A stretch of DNA of 7,990 nt from an uncultured Asticcacaulis sp. (GTDB lineage: Bacteria; Pseudomonadota; Alphaproteobacteria; Caulobacterales; Caulobacteraceae): assembly GCA_946482045.1 (NCBI GenBank), contig CAMLPZ010000195.1:1-7990 (forward strand). The letters are read 5' to 3'. The position numbers were made by a program, and so were the translations under genes. Below the pieces are notes generated by a model that worked only from the letters and a program-made list of their open reading frames with translations, searched no databases and was not told the DNA's origin. Shown here in pieces: positions 1 through 5,715 of the stretch (positions are counted from its first letter, which is position 1; the number at the start of each line of letters is the position of its first letter).

Positions 1-5
1 AATAG

Positions 6-134
6 CTTATGGGGTTTGGGGCCTGTGGCCCCATAAACCTGCTCTTTTCCAATAAGAAAGCCTCGCCCTTTTGGGCGAGGCTTTCTTATTGGATCAGGAA
101 AGACTTTGGGGCCACAGGCCCCAAACCCCATAAG
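6..134. repeat. Nested inverted repeat (REPIN-like)
   Basis: Two perfect 27-bp arms (6-32 and 108-134) are reverse complements of each other. They enclose a second, independent hairpin at 49-92. Each outer arm also has its own small palindrome: GGGGCC-TGT-GGCCCC at 18-32, and its complement GGGGCC-ACA-GGCCCC at 108-122. The spacers at 33-48 and 93-107 are not complementary apart from a CCTG/CAGG match. Two inverted units, each with a palindromic core and separated by a short spacer, resemble the REPIN/BIME class of intergenic repeat. That class assignment is inference, since copy number cannot be seen from one window. The other explanation is a local terminator with extended arms. The repeat ends 5 bases before the stop codon of the DUF1328 gene. 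Confidence 0.75.
49..92. terminator. Bidirectional intrinsic terminator-like hairpin
   Basis: This is a perfect 20-bp stem (49-68 with 73-92) around a TTTT loop. The core GCCTCGCCC pairs with GGGCGAGGC. On either strand the GC-rich core is followed by TTTCTTATT, so the structure can terminate transcription in both directions. It lies 48 bases past the end of the minus-strand DUF1328 gene. It probably serves that gene and whatever gene arrives from the left edge of the window. Confidence 0.8.
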
Positions 135-139
135 TTTCG

Positions 140-322
140 TCACAACGGCGGATTTGCATTCCGCCCCGTAATCATCCTGTACACCAGACCTGCGATGAAC
201 AGTACGACGAAGATAATGGCGATGAACTTGGCAATATCCGCAAATGTGCCGGCTAGTCCCGTAAAGCCAAGGAACGCCGCAGCCACGGCAAGTATAAAGA
301 AGGTGACTATCCAGTTAAGCAT
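140..322 (-). CDS. DUF1328 small membrane protein (YtjA-like)
   Basis: The product is a 60-residue protein beginning MLNWIVTFF. It consists almost entirely of two hydrophobic segments, at about residues 4-22 and 30-49, joined by the short GLAGTFADI loop and ending in a polar tail (GRNANPPL). Length, the MLxW start and the FLGFTGLA...AKFIAIIFVVLFI pattern match the DUF1328/UPF0391 family of inner-membrane proteins, which has no established biochemical function. The ATG at 322 was chosen because AGGAG lies 6 bases upstream (329-333). A longer reading frame from 397 adds 25 residues with no family resemblance and no comparable ribosome site. The gene is monocistronic: a terminator precedes it and another follows. 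Members of this family are often seen among stress-responsive genes, but I found no convincing EcfG-type promoter here. Confidence 0.85.
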   Translation of the reverse strand: MLNWIVTFFILAVAAAFLGFTGLAGTFADIAKFIAIIFVVLFIAGLVYRMITGRNANPPL

Positions 323-445
323 GACATTCTCCTGAATGGACTGGACCAATGAGCTACCGGCGTTTACCGATCTTCTTGATCCTAAGTGCACCACCATAAA
401 TATACAAAGACGAGTGTAACGCTTCCTGTAAGAATGAAATTAAAA

Positions 446-470
446 CGGCCGCGCCCAAAGGACGCGGCCT
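446..470 (-). terminator. Intrinsic terminator of the response regulator gene
   Basis: GGCCGCG (447-453) pairs with CGCGGCC (463-469), with a further CC/GG pair inside. Read on the minus strand, the stem is followed by GTTTTAATTTC, a U-rich tail. The structure begins about 26 bases after the stop codon of the KdpE-like gene. It separates that gene from the DUF1328 gene downstream. Confidence 0.75.
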
Positions 471-495
471 AAACCCATCAGACTGTCGCCGGACG

Positions 496-1191
496 CTATT
501 CCACAAGGTCCATGCGATATCCGATGCCGGACTCCGAAACAATCGACTTGCCCAGCCCCTCGCGGGTTTCCAGCTTGTCGCGGACCTGGCCGATATAGAC
601 GCGCAGATACTGGGTGTCTTCCAGGTGCGCCGGCCCCCAGACCTCCTTCAGGATCTGCTTGTGCGTCAGCATGCGGCCACGATTGACCAGGAAGTATCGC
701 AGCAGGTCGTATTCCTTGGGCGTGAAGCCAACGCGCTCACCGTCAATGAAGACTTCGTGGCGCACCAGGTCCATACGGATCGGGCCGTGGATGATCTCGG
801 GCTCGCCAACCTCTTTGACCGCCGACTTGCGCAAGTTGGCGTGAATGCGCGCCAGCAGGACCTCGGCCGAAAACGGCTTGGTGACATAATCGTCGGCCCC
901 GGTATTCAGCGCCGGCGCCGCATCTGAATCCTCGGAGCGCGCCGTCAGCACGACGATCGGCACGTTCGACCATTCGCGAATCTTGGTGATCACCTCCTTG
1001 CCGTCGATGTCCGGCAAGCCGAGGTCGAGCAGAATGAGATCGGGCCTGACCGAAGCCGAAAGCCGCAACGCCTGTTTACCACTGTCGCACTCGCAGACCT
1101 TGAAGTCCGCCGCATCCAGAAAAATGCTCAGCATTTTGCGGATTTCTTCCTCGTCATCCACAATCAGGATCGTATTCTTTTTCTCGAGCAT
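496..1191 (-). CDS. kdpE: KdpE-like OmpR-family response regulator
   Basis: This is a two-component response regulator of 231 residues. The receiver domain (about 5-120) has the acidic pair D12-D13, phospho-acceptor D56 in LILLDLGLPD, T83 in VVLTARS and K105 in TKPF. A C-terminal winged helix (about 135-228) follows, with LTHKQILKEVWGP and the terminal GIGYRM signature. DLGLPD, REWSNVPIVVLTARSE, YLRVYIGQVRDKLE and SESGIGYRM all resemble KdpE, which activates the high-affinity potassium ATPase operon when phosphorylated by KdpD. Neither kdpD nor kdpFABC lies beside it here, so the symbol rests on sequence likeness alone and the target is unproven. ATG at 1191 gives the normal family length. 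An in-frame TTG at 1221 would add ten residues, and an AGAGGA lies between the two but about 15 bases before the ATG. The start is therefore less certain than the identity. Confidence 0.85.
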   Translation of the reverse strand: MLEKKNTILIVDDEEEIRKMLSIFLDAADFKVCECDSGKQALRLSASVRPDLILLDLGLPDIDGKEVITKIREWSNVPIVVLTARSEDSDAAPALNTGADDYVTKPFSAEVLLARIHANLRKSAVKEVGEPEIIHGPIRMDLVRHEVFIDGERVGFTPKEYDLLRYFLVNRGRMLTHKQILKEVWGPAHLEDTQYLRVYIGQVRDKLETREGLGKSIVSESGIGYRMDLVE

Positions 1192-1319
1192 GTGCGTGAC
1201 TCGTGGTCCTCTCTGGTTCAAGTCTCGGTTACAGGATGTAGGTTTGCAAAAATAAAAATTAAATATGGAGGTCGCCGCCTACAAACGATACCAATGGCAC
1301 TAAGTTACCGCATTCCTTA

Positions 1320-1619
1320 TTACTTTTCCGCATTTTGTTTTCGCGCGGCAGAGTCGATATGACGCGCCAGAGCGACGTCTTTTTCCGTAAGCCCTCCAAC
1401 GTCATGTGTCGTCAGGCGGACGGACACCCGATTGTAAACGTTCGACCATTCCGGGTGGTGGTCCATCTTGTCCGCGTTCGCCGCCACATCGGTCATGAAG
1501 GCGAAAGCCTTCTTGAAATTCTTGAATGTGAAGTCACGCGACAAGGCTTCGCCATCACTTGTCCATTCCGGCAAATCGCGGGCAAGGCTGGCTATCCGAT
1601 CGGGGCTGAGCTTAGGAAT
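1320..1619 (-). CDS. phhB: Pterin-4a-carbinolamine dehydratase, probable ATT start
   Basis: This enzyme dehydrates 4a-hydroxytetrahydropterin to quinonoid dihydropterin, the first recycling step for the cofactor of phenylalanine hydroxylase. It is cytosolic. The family signature is clear: F-x-F-K-x-F at about 30-35, AFAFMTDVA, the active-site block [13 protein letters not shown] (53-65, with H54, H55 and W58) and [13 protein letters not shown] (69-81, with H72 and D73). With an ATT start at 1617-1619 the protein is 99 residues and begins [19 protein letters not shown], like a normal family N-terminus. AAAGGAG ends 7 bases before the ATT. No in-frame ATG, GTG or TTG lies near that ribosome site. 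The only alternative starts are TTG (1691 or 1643) or GTG (1676) without Shine-Dalgarno sequences, and they would add 8-24 residues of arginine-rich sequence. Its partner phhA lies about 2 kb away, past the GH2 gene. Confidence 0.9.
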   Translation of the reverse strand: MPKLSPDRIASLARDLPEWTSDGEALSRDFTFKNFKKAFAFMTDVAANADKMDHHPEWSNVYNRVSVRLTTHDVGGLTEKDVALARHIDSAARKQNAEK

Positions 1620-1626
1620 GGCGCGT

Positions 1627-1633
1627 CTCCTTT
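1627..1633 (-). promoter_or_regulatory. Shine-Dalgarno site that fixes the ATT start
   Basis: Read on the minus strand, this is AAAGGAG followed by 7 bases and then ATT CCT AAG CTC AGC. It is a near-consensus ribosome site at ideal spacing, with no standard start codon in any useful position after it. It is the main evidence for translation initiating at 1619. Confidence 0.7.
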
Positions 1634-1672
1634 GGCCGGACAAGGATATGGCAAAGCGACGCCCTTGTCGCA

Positions 1673-1686
1673 GCACAAAATTGTGC
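1673..1686. promoter_or_regulatory. Operator-like inverted repeat in divergent promoter region
   Basis: GCACAA (1673-1678) and TTGTGC (1681-1686) form a 6-bp inverted repeat with a 2-base spacer. It lies in the 126-bp region between the divergent dehydratase and GH2 genes, about 54 bases from the ATT and 60 bases before the GH2 ATG. A shortened partial copy, CAAATTGTC, follows at 1689-1697. Position and symmetry suit a dimeric regulator of one or both genes. No regulator can be named, and a 6-bp repeat can arise by chance. Confidence 0.35.
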
Positions 1687-1745
1687 GCCAAATTGTCAGG
1701 CCAATTTTATCCCGCTAAGGTGTGGCGAACAGGAGAGGTAACCCC

Positions 1746-3641
1746 ATGCTGAAACGCTTTATGAGCGCCGCCGCGCTGTCGACCCTTATTGCCTTGCCCG
1801 CGTTGGCCGGTCCCGCCGCACCGGCCAACGCGCCTGAGCTGCAATCCATTGTGCCGGCGCACGTACTGGTCAATGCCGACCGCCGCGACAGCCAGAACCT
1901 GTCAGGACCCTGGCACTATTCGGTCGATCCCTACCGCGACGGCCAGGCGGATTTCATGGGCCGCCCGGTCAATCCGCGTCATGCACGTGGCTCTGACACC
2001 AATGTCGAAAAGACCTCCAAGGAAAACCCGAACGCCCTGTTCGAATACGATCTGCGCCGGTCGCCGGAAGCCCAGGTCCCGTCGTCCTGGATCGGCCACA
2101 GCCCGGAAATGCGTTATTACAACGGACTTGTCTGGTATCAGAAGAGCTTCGACCGCAAGCCCAGGGAAGCCGGCAAGCGCGTCTTCCTGCGTTTCGGCGC
2201 CGTCGACTACAAGGCAAGCATCTACCTCAACGGACAGGCGATCGGTCAGCACGAAGGCGGCTTCACGCCGTTTGCCTTCGATGTTACGGACGTGCTGAGG
2301 GAGAAGGACAACAACCTGGTCGTGGCCGTCGATTCGGTGCGCAATGCGGATACGGTGCCGCCGACGGTCACCGACTGGGAAACCTATGGCGGAATCCTGC
2401 GCGATGTGCTGCTGGTCGAGACGCCCGAGACCTGGATCGATGACAGTTTCGTCCGCTACACCAAGGATGGCCGCATCCTGGCAGATATCGCCATCGAAGG
2501 TCCAGGTAAGGCCAATCAGGCCGTAGAGGTTGTCGTAGAAGGCCTGAACCTGACGCTGAGAGGCTCAACCAATGCCGAGGGCCACGTCGCTTTGAGCATC
2601 AAGGCGCCGCGCGGCCTCAAGCTATGGTCGCCGGAAACGCCGACGCTTTACAATGTGACGGTCAGGGCCGGTGCCGATGCGCTGAAGGACCGGATCGGTT
2701 TCCGCACGATCGAGGTCAAGGGCACGCAGATCGTGCTCAACGGCAAGCCGGTTTTCCTGCGTGGCATTTCGCTGCATGAAGAGGAGTTCGGCCTGAACCC
2801 GGCGCGGATCATCACACCGGAAGCGTCGCGAGCCCTGCTGAGCGAAATCAAGTACGGGCTGAACGGCAACTATGTCCGGCTGTCGCACTATCCGCATTCG
2901 GAGGTGACGACGCGCATGGCTGACGAGATGGGCCTTTTGGTCTGGAGCGAAATCCCGGTCTACTGGACGGTCAATTTCGCACGGCCGGAAACCCTGATGG
3001 TGGCGCGCAAGATGCAGGCGGAGAACATCCTGCGTGACCGCAACCGGGCATCAGTGGTGATCTGGAGCGTCGGCAACGAAACGCCGATCAGCGAAACGCG
3101 CACGGCCTTCCTGAAACGCCTGGCGGACGACACCCGCGCGCTCGACGGGACGCGCCTGGCCAGTGCGGCCTTGATGACCGAACGCGAGATTGTCGACGGT
3201 CATATCGACATGAAGATCGAGGACCCGCTGGTGGCGGCGCTCGATGTCATGGCCATCAACACCTATAACGGCTGGTACGGCAACGACAAGATCGAGGACG
3301 TGCCGGCGACGCAGTGGCACAGCCATTGGAACAAGCCGCTGATCCTGTCGGAGTTCGGTGCCGATGCGCAGTTCGGTTTCCACGACGAGGCCGCCAAGCC
3401 GCGCTTCAGCGAGGAATACCAGGCACTCTATTACACGAACACTCTGGCCATGGCGGACAAGATTCCGTTCCTGAGCGGGCTGTCACCGTGGATTTTGAAA
3501 GACTTCCGCTCGCCGCGGCGCCAGCACATCTATCAGAAGGGCTGGAACCGCAAGGGTGTGGTGTCGGAAACCGGCCAGCGAAAGATGGCGTTCAAGGTGC
3601 TGTCGGATTATTTCGCCGGGAAGGCGGAAACGACACGGTAG
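1746..3641 (+). CDS. Secreted GH2 glycosidase, beta-glucuronidase type
   Basis: A 631-residue glycoside hydrolase family 2 enzyme, predicted to be exported. Residues 1-21 form a signal peptide (MLKRFMSAAALSTLIALPALA). Then come a sugar-binding jelly-roll domain (about 40-228), an Ig-like domain (about 230-323) and a TIM barrel (about 324-625). The acid/base is E445 in WSVGNE and the nucleophile is E536 in LSEFGAD. They lie 91 residues apart, the same spacing as E413 and E504 in E. coli GusA. N601 and K603 in WNRKG match the N-x-K motif that contacts the glucuronate carboxylate in beta-glucuronidases. RLSHYPH (378-384) and GISLHEEEF are also GH2 signatures. This favours uronoside hydrolysis, but beta-galactosidase or another GH2 activity is possible. 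ATG at 1746 was chosen because AGGAGAGGT precedes it by about 6 bases; an in-frame GTG at 1722 would sit upstream of that site. No intrinsic terminator with a U-tract follows. Confidence 0.88.
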   Translation: MLKRFMSAAALSTLIALPALAGPAAPANAPELQSIVPAHVLVNADRRDSQNLSGPWHYSVDPYRDGQADFMGRPVNPRHARGSDTNVEKTSKENPNALFEYDLRRSPEAQVPSSWIGHSPEMRYYNGLVWYQKSFDRKPREAGKRVFLRFGAVDYKASIYLNGQAIGQHEGGFTPFAFDVTDVLREKDNNLVVAVDSVRNADTVPPTVTDWETYGGILRDVLLVETPETWIDDSFVRYTKDGRILADIAIEGPGKANQAVEVVVEGLNLTLRGSTNAEGHVALSIKAPRGLKLWSPETPTLYNVTVRAGADALKDRIGFRTIEVKGTQIVLNGKPVFLRGISLHEEEFGLNPARIITPEASRALLSEIKYGLNGNYVRLSHYPHSEVTTRMADEMGLLVWSEIPVYWTVNFARPETLMVARKMQAENILRDRNRASVVIWSVGNETPISETRTAFLKRLADDTRALDGTRLASAALMTEREIVDGHIDMKIEDPLVAALDVMAINTYNGWYGNDKIEDVPATQWHSHWNKPLILSEFGADAQFGFHDEAAKPRFSEEYQALYYTNTLAMADKIPFLSGLSPWILKDFRSPRRQHIYQKGWNRKGVVSETGQRKMAFKVLSDYFAGKAETTR

Positions 3642-3668
3642 CATTTTCGGGGTTTGCGGGTGTGCCGT

Positions 3669-3689
3669 GGCGAAAGTACAGCTTTCGCC
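3669..3689. terminator. Hairpin between convergent genes, no U-tract
   Basis: GGCGAAAG (3669-3676) pairs with CTTTCGCC (3682-3689) around a 5-base loop. It lies in the 67-bp gap between the convergent GH2 and phenylalanine hydroxylase genes. It has no T-run on either side, so it is not a classic intrinsic terminator. It may act as a weak bidirectional terminator or protect RNA 3' ends. Confidence 0.4.
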
Positions 3690-3708
3690 CGCCATGCCCC
3701 CCCAAACT

Positions 3709-4572
3709 CTACAGCGTCCGTTGCCCCGTTCCGCGCGTAAACACCCGATCGCCCTCGATTACCTCGGCCGCCGCCAGATCGCGCGTGGTATGCAGTTCGT
3801 CGTAAATCGGTGCGAAATCCGTCCGCGCCAACTCCAGCAGGTTATCAATGGACGGCAGGACGAAATAGCTCTCCTGGAAATCGTCAATGCGGTACAGGGT
3901 CCGCATCACCCGCCTCAGATCAAAGCCGATCCGGTTGGGCGACGCATCCTCCAGCGCAAAGCGCGTTTCTGAAAATGACGACAAGATCCCGGCGCCGAAA
4001 ATCCGCAAGGCTCCCGCCTCTTCCACCAGGCCGAATTCGACCGTGTACCAGTAAAGCCTGGCCAGCCGGTCCAGCTCCCCCAGCCTTCCGGCACGCCGGC
4101 CGCCTTCGCCATAGGCCTGCATGAAGTCGGCCATGACCGGGTTCATCATCATCGGCACGTGGCCGAAGACGTCGTGGAACACGTCCGGTTCCTGCAGATA
4201 GTCCAGCTCGTGGGCCTTGCGGATAAACTGCCCGGCCGGAAACCGCCGGTTGGCCAGATGGTCGAAGAACACATCATTCGGCACCATGCCCGGCACCGCC
4301 ACCACCTGCCAACCCGTACGCTGCATCAGCACGTCACTGAGTTTCTCAAAATTCGGAATTGTGTCCGCGGCGATCGGCAGGTCGCGCAATCCATCGAGAT
4401 AGGCCTGGCACGCACGTCCGGGCATAAGCGCCATCTGGCGCTCGAACAGCGTCCGCCACACGCCGTGCTCGTCCGCTGTATAGGCTTGCCAGTCCTGCGC
4501 AATCGTCCAGTCCGGCCGTTCAGGGACATAGCCGCCGACCACGCCATGCTTTTCAGAAACGATTTGATCCAT
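3709..4572 (-). CDS. phhA: Phenylalanine 4-monooxygenase
   Basis: This cytosolic iron- and tetrahydropterin-dependent enzyme hydroxylates phenylalanine to tyrosine, the entry to phenylalanine degradation. It is 287 residues, the usual size for bacterial single-domain forms without the animal regulatory domain. The iron ligands are visible: H133 and H138 in EPDVFHDVFGHVP, and E179 in YWYTVEFGLV. These match H138, H143 and E184 of the Chromobacterium violaceum enzyme with a constant shift of five. The pterin-pocket segment VPGMVPNDVFFDHLANRRFP (94-113) is also typical. ATG at 4572 was chosen because GGAGG lies 5-6 bases upstream; an ATG at 4599 adds nine residues and has no ribosome site. The gene lies 65 bases downstream of the winged-helix regulator on the same strand, so it may be read through from that operon or have its own promoter. 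The phhB partner is not adjacent. Confidence 0.96.
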   Translation of the reverse strand: MDQIVSEKHGVVGGYVPERPDWTIAQDWQAYTADEHGVWRTLFERQMALMPGRACQAYLDGLRDLPIAADTIPNFEKLSDVLMQRTGWQVVAVPGMVPNDVFFDHLANRRFPAGQFIRKAHELDYLQEPDVFHDVFGHVPMMMNPVMADFMQAYGEGGRRAGRLGELDRLARLYWYTVEFGLVEEAGALRIFGAGILSSFSETRFALEDASPNRIGFDLRRVMRTLYRIDDFQESYFVLPSIDNLLELARTDFAPIYDELHTTRDLAAAEVIEGDRVFTRGTGQRTL

Positions 4573-4611
4573 GGCATCCTCCGGTAAGAATGATGCCATG
4601 AATTTTGTTTC

Positions 4612-4621
4612 ATTTGCAAAT
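4612..4621. promoter_or_regulatory. Short perfect palindrome upstream of phhA
   Basis: ATTTGCAAAT is a perfect 10-bp palindrome in the AT-rich 65-bp gap between the regulator stop codon and the phhA start. It sits about 40 bases before the phhA ATG, where an operator could act. No -35/-10 pair is convincing here, and the site is short enough to occur by chance. Confidence 0.3.
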
Positions 4622-4637
4622 ATCTTTGCTGTGAACC

Positions 4638-4943
4638 CTATAGCCCCGAGTCGGCAATCAGCTTTTTCATGGCGTCGAGATAGGCGATGTAGGCCTTGCG
4701 CCCCTCAGGCGTGAGCGTGACCATGGTCTGCGGCTTCTTGCCGACAAAGGCCTTGTCGATGATGACATATCCAGCCTCTTCCAGCTTGCGGAGCTGAACC
4801 GACAGATTGCCGTCCGTCGCCTGAAGCTTGGCCTTGAGCAGGGGAAAGTCCGCCGCCCCCGCGGTCGAGAGGTAAGCCATGACCCCCAGCCGCAATCGCC
4901 CGTGAATGACATCATCGATCGCGTCGATATTGAAATCGTCCAT
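4638..4943 (-). CDS. Winged-helix transcriptional regulator
   Basis: A 101-residue DNA-binding protein made of a single winged-helix domain, of the HTH_34 (PF13601) type related to MarR and ArsR proteins. Residues 12-28 (VIHGRLRLGVMAYLSTA) form the first helix, 33-43 (FPLLKAKLQAT) the second, and 44-59 (DGNLSVQLRKLEEAGY) the recognition helix. The wing is VIIDKAFVGKKPQTMVTLTPEGRKAY (60-85). TDGNLS-x-LRKLEEAGY and the LTPEGR turn are the family hallmarks. There is no separate ligand-binding domain and no cysteine metal site. The gene begins 3 bases after the stop codon of the membrane protein gene. Its ribosome site (AAAGG/AGG) overlaps that stop, so translation is probably coupled. It probably represses its own operon through the palindrome at 5584-5614; that target is inferred from position only. 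Confidence 0.9.
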   Translation of the reverse strand: MDDFNIDAIDDVIHGRLRLGVMAYLSTAGAADFPLLKAKLQATDGNLSVQLRKLEEAGYVIIDKAFVGKKPQTMVTLTPEGRKAYIAYLDAMKKLIADSGL

Positions 4944-4946
4944 GGC

Positions 4947-5549
4947 CTAGCCTTTTGCCGGCCGCATCAGGATCAGCCCCGGCAAGGTGGCGAACAGGAT
5001 CAGGCACCCGGCATAGGCCAGCATCTGTTCCGGCCGGGTCGCCAGAAAGGCGAGGCCCGGCGCCACAAGGAAACAACCGGCGCATATCCATTTGAGCCAG
5101 CCCTGGCTGGACACCACGGCCGCCACCCACCAGCCAATGCCATACAAAATCAGGATCATGGGGGCGACCAGGGCCGTCATGGCTTCGATCGAATGTATAC
5201 GCGCGCCGGCCGCTATCATGCAAAAGCCAAGCGCGGCGATCGCCAGGCCAACCGCCGACCAGACGGATTGTACAGCCCTGGCGGCCGGGTGAGGCGAACA
5301 GGCATGTTGCCCCGTGGGCAGCAAGAAGGTCAGGCCGAACACAATGCCTGCCCCCAGCCAGACCGCGACCGGATACCAGGGATTGCCCAGCGGCAGCAGG
5401 CCTGACTGAAAGCCGTATTGGGCCAGCGATGCCGCGCCGAACACAAGTCCGGCCCAAAATATCGGTGCTCCCCGGATAACCGGACGTGAGCCGTCTTCGG
5501 CCAGGGATTTCATATAGGCGATATCGTCGTGCAGGCTTGAATTGGACAT
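4947..5549 (-). CDS. Six-helix membrane protein, partner of regulator
   Basis: A 200-residue inner-membrane protein of unknown function. A charged cytoplasmic N-terminus (MSNSSLHDDIAYMKSLAEDG) comes before about six hydrophobic segments, near residues 29-48, 59-78, 93-115, 122-147, 150-170 and 175-195. The tail is short and basic (RPAKG). I see no catalytic or transport motif. From memory, proteins with a D-I/L-x-F/Y-M-x-x-L-A-E-x-G N-terminus and similar helices occur next to small winged-helix regulators in Caulobacterales and sphingomonads, which suggests a conserved pair, possibly a sensor or effector with its regulator. ATG at 5549 was chosen for GGAGG about 7 bases upstream. It is the first gene of the minus-strand operon and is preceded by the promoter and palindrome at 5578-5614. 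Confidence 0.8.
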   Translation of the reverse strand: MSNSSLHDDIAYMKSLAEDGSRPVIRGAPIFWAGLVFGAASLAQYGFQSGLLPLGNPWYPVAVWLGAGIVFGLTFLLPTGQHACSPHPAARAVQSVWSAVGLAIAALGFCMIAAGARIHSIEAMTALVAPMILILYGIGWWVAAVVSSQGWLKWICAGCFLVAPGLAFLATRPEQMLAYAGCLILFATLPGLILMRPAKG

Positions 5550-5577
5550 TTAAGTGCCTCCGTGAGCATATGAACAC

Positions 5578-5605
5578 AAGATACAAAAGAACTTTATATT
5601 GTAAA
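5578..5605 (-). promoter_or_regulatory. Candidate sigma-70 promoter of membrane protein/regulator operon
   Basis: On the minus strand, TTTACA (5605-5600) resembles the -35 box with five of six matches. TATCTT (5583-5578) resembles the -10 box with four of six. The spacer is 16 bases. Transcription would begin near 5571, leaving a leader of about 20 bases that contains the GGAGG ribosome site. The palindrome at 5584-5614 covers the -35 box and the whole spacer. Confidence 0.55.
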
Positions 5606-5614
5606 GTACTTTTG
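5584..5614. promoter_or_regulatory. 31-bp imperfect palindrome, likely operator
   Basis: The left arm CAAAAGAACTTTA (5584-5596) and the right arm TAAAGTACTTTTG (5602-5614) are reverse complements over 12 of 13 positions, with a 5-base spacer. A perfect 10-bp palindrome, AAAGTACTTT (5603-5612), lies inside the right half. A third related half-site, TCTTTTGTA (5632-5640), is the exact complement of TACAAAAGA at 5582-5590. The cluster lies between the regulator operon and the divergent S9 peptidase gene and overlaps the candidate operon promoter. It is best read as the binding site of the winged-helix regulator, probably for autorepression. Confidence 0.65.
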
Positions 5615-5715
5615 CACAGACACTTCATGACTCTTTTGTAATCTCCACGCCCTTGCCTGGCCTCGATAAGCCGTTAGTTTCAAATGTCAGTATCCAAACA
5701 AAAGGCGGGGCCCGC

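Noticed and set aside
9..335. A 108-residue plus-strand frame across the left-edge repeat and the DUF1328 gene.
   Set aside because: Its first third is translated from the nested inverted repeat and the rest is antisense to the DUF1328 gene. There is no ribosome site.
323..445. EcfG-type stress promoter for the DUF1328 gene (a GGAA word is present on the minus strand).
   Set aside because: No CGTT-like -10 element occurs at the required 16-17 base spacing.
354..542. A 62-residue minus-strand frame between the DUF1328 and response regulator genes.
   Set aside because: It overlaps the 3' end of the response regulator, runs through the terminator hairpin at 446-470 and has no recognisable domain.
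1222..1319. AT-rich tract upstream of the KdpE-like gene as a defined promoter.
   Set aside because: Several -10-like words are present, but none has a matching -35 box at good spacing, so no promoter is called.
3314..3972. Plus-strand frames spanning the 3' ends of the GH2 and phhA genes (3314-3805 and 3556-3972).
   Set aside because: They are out of frame with GH2, then antisense to phhA, with arginine-rich composition typical of shadows.
4912..5628. A 238-residue open frame on the minus strand overlapping the membrane protein gene.
   Set aside because: It is an out-of-frame shadow rich in arginine and glycine, with no family resemblance and no ribosome site. The 4947-5549 frame has GGAGG, clean membrane helices and tight spacing to the next gene.
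5653..5715. A 21-residue N-terminal extension of the S9 peptidase from a TTG at 5653.
   Set aside because: It would put polar residues before an obvious signal peptide and has no ribosome site, whereas the GTG at 5716 has AAGGCGGGG just upstream.
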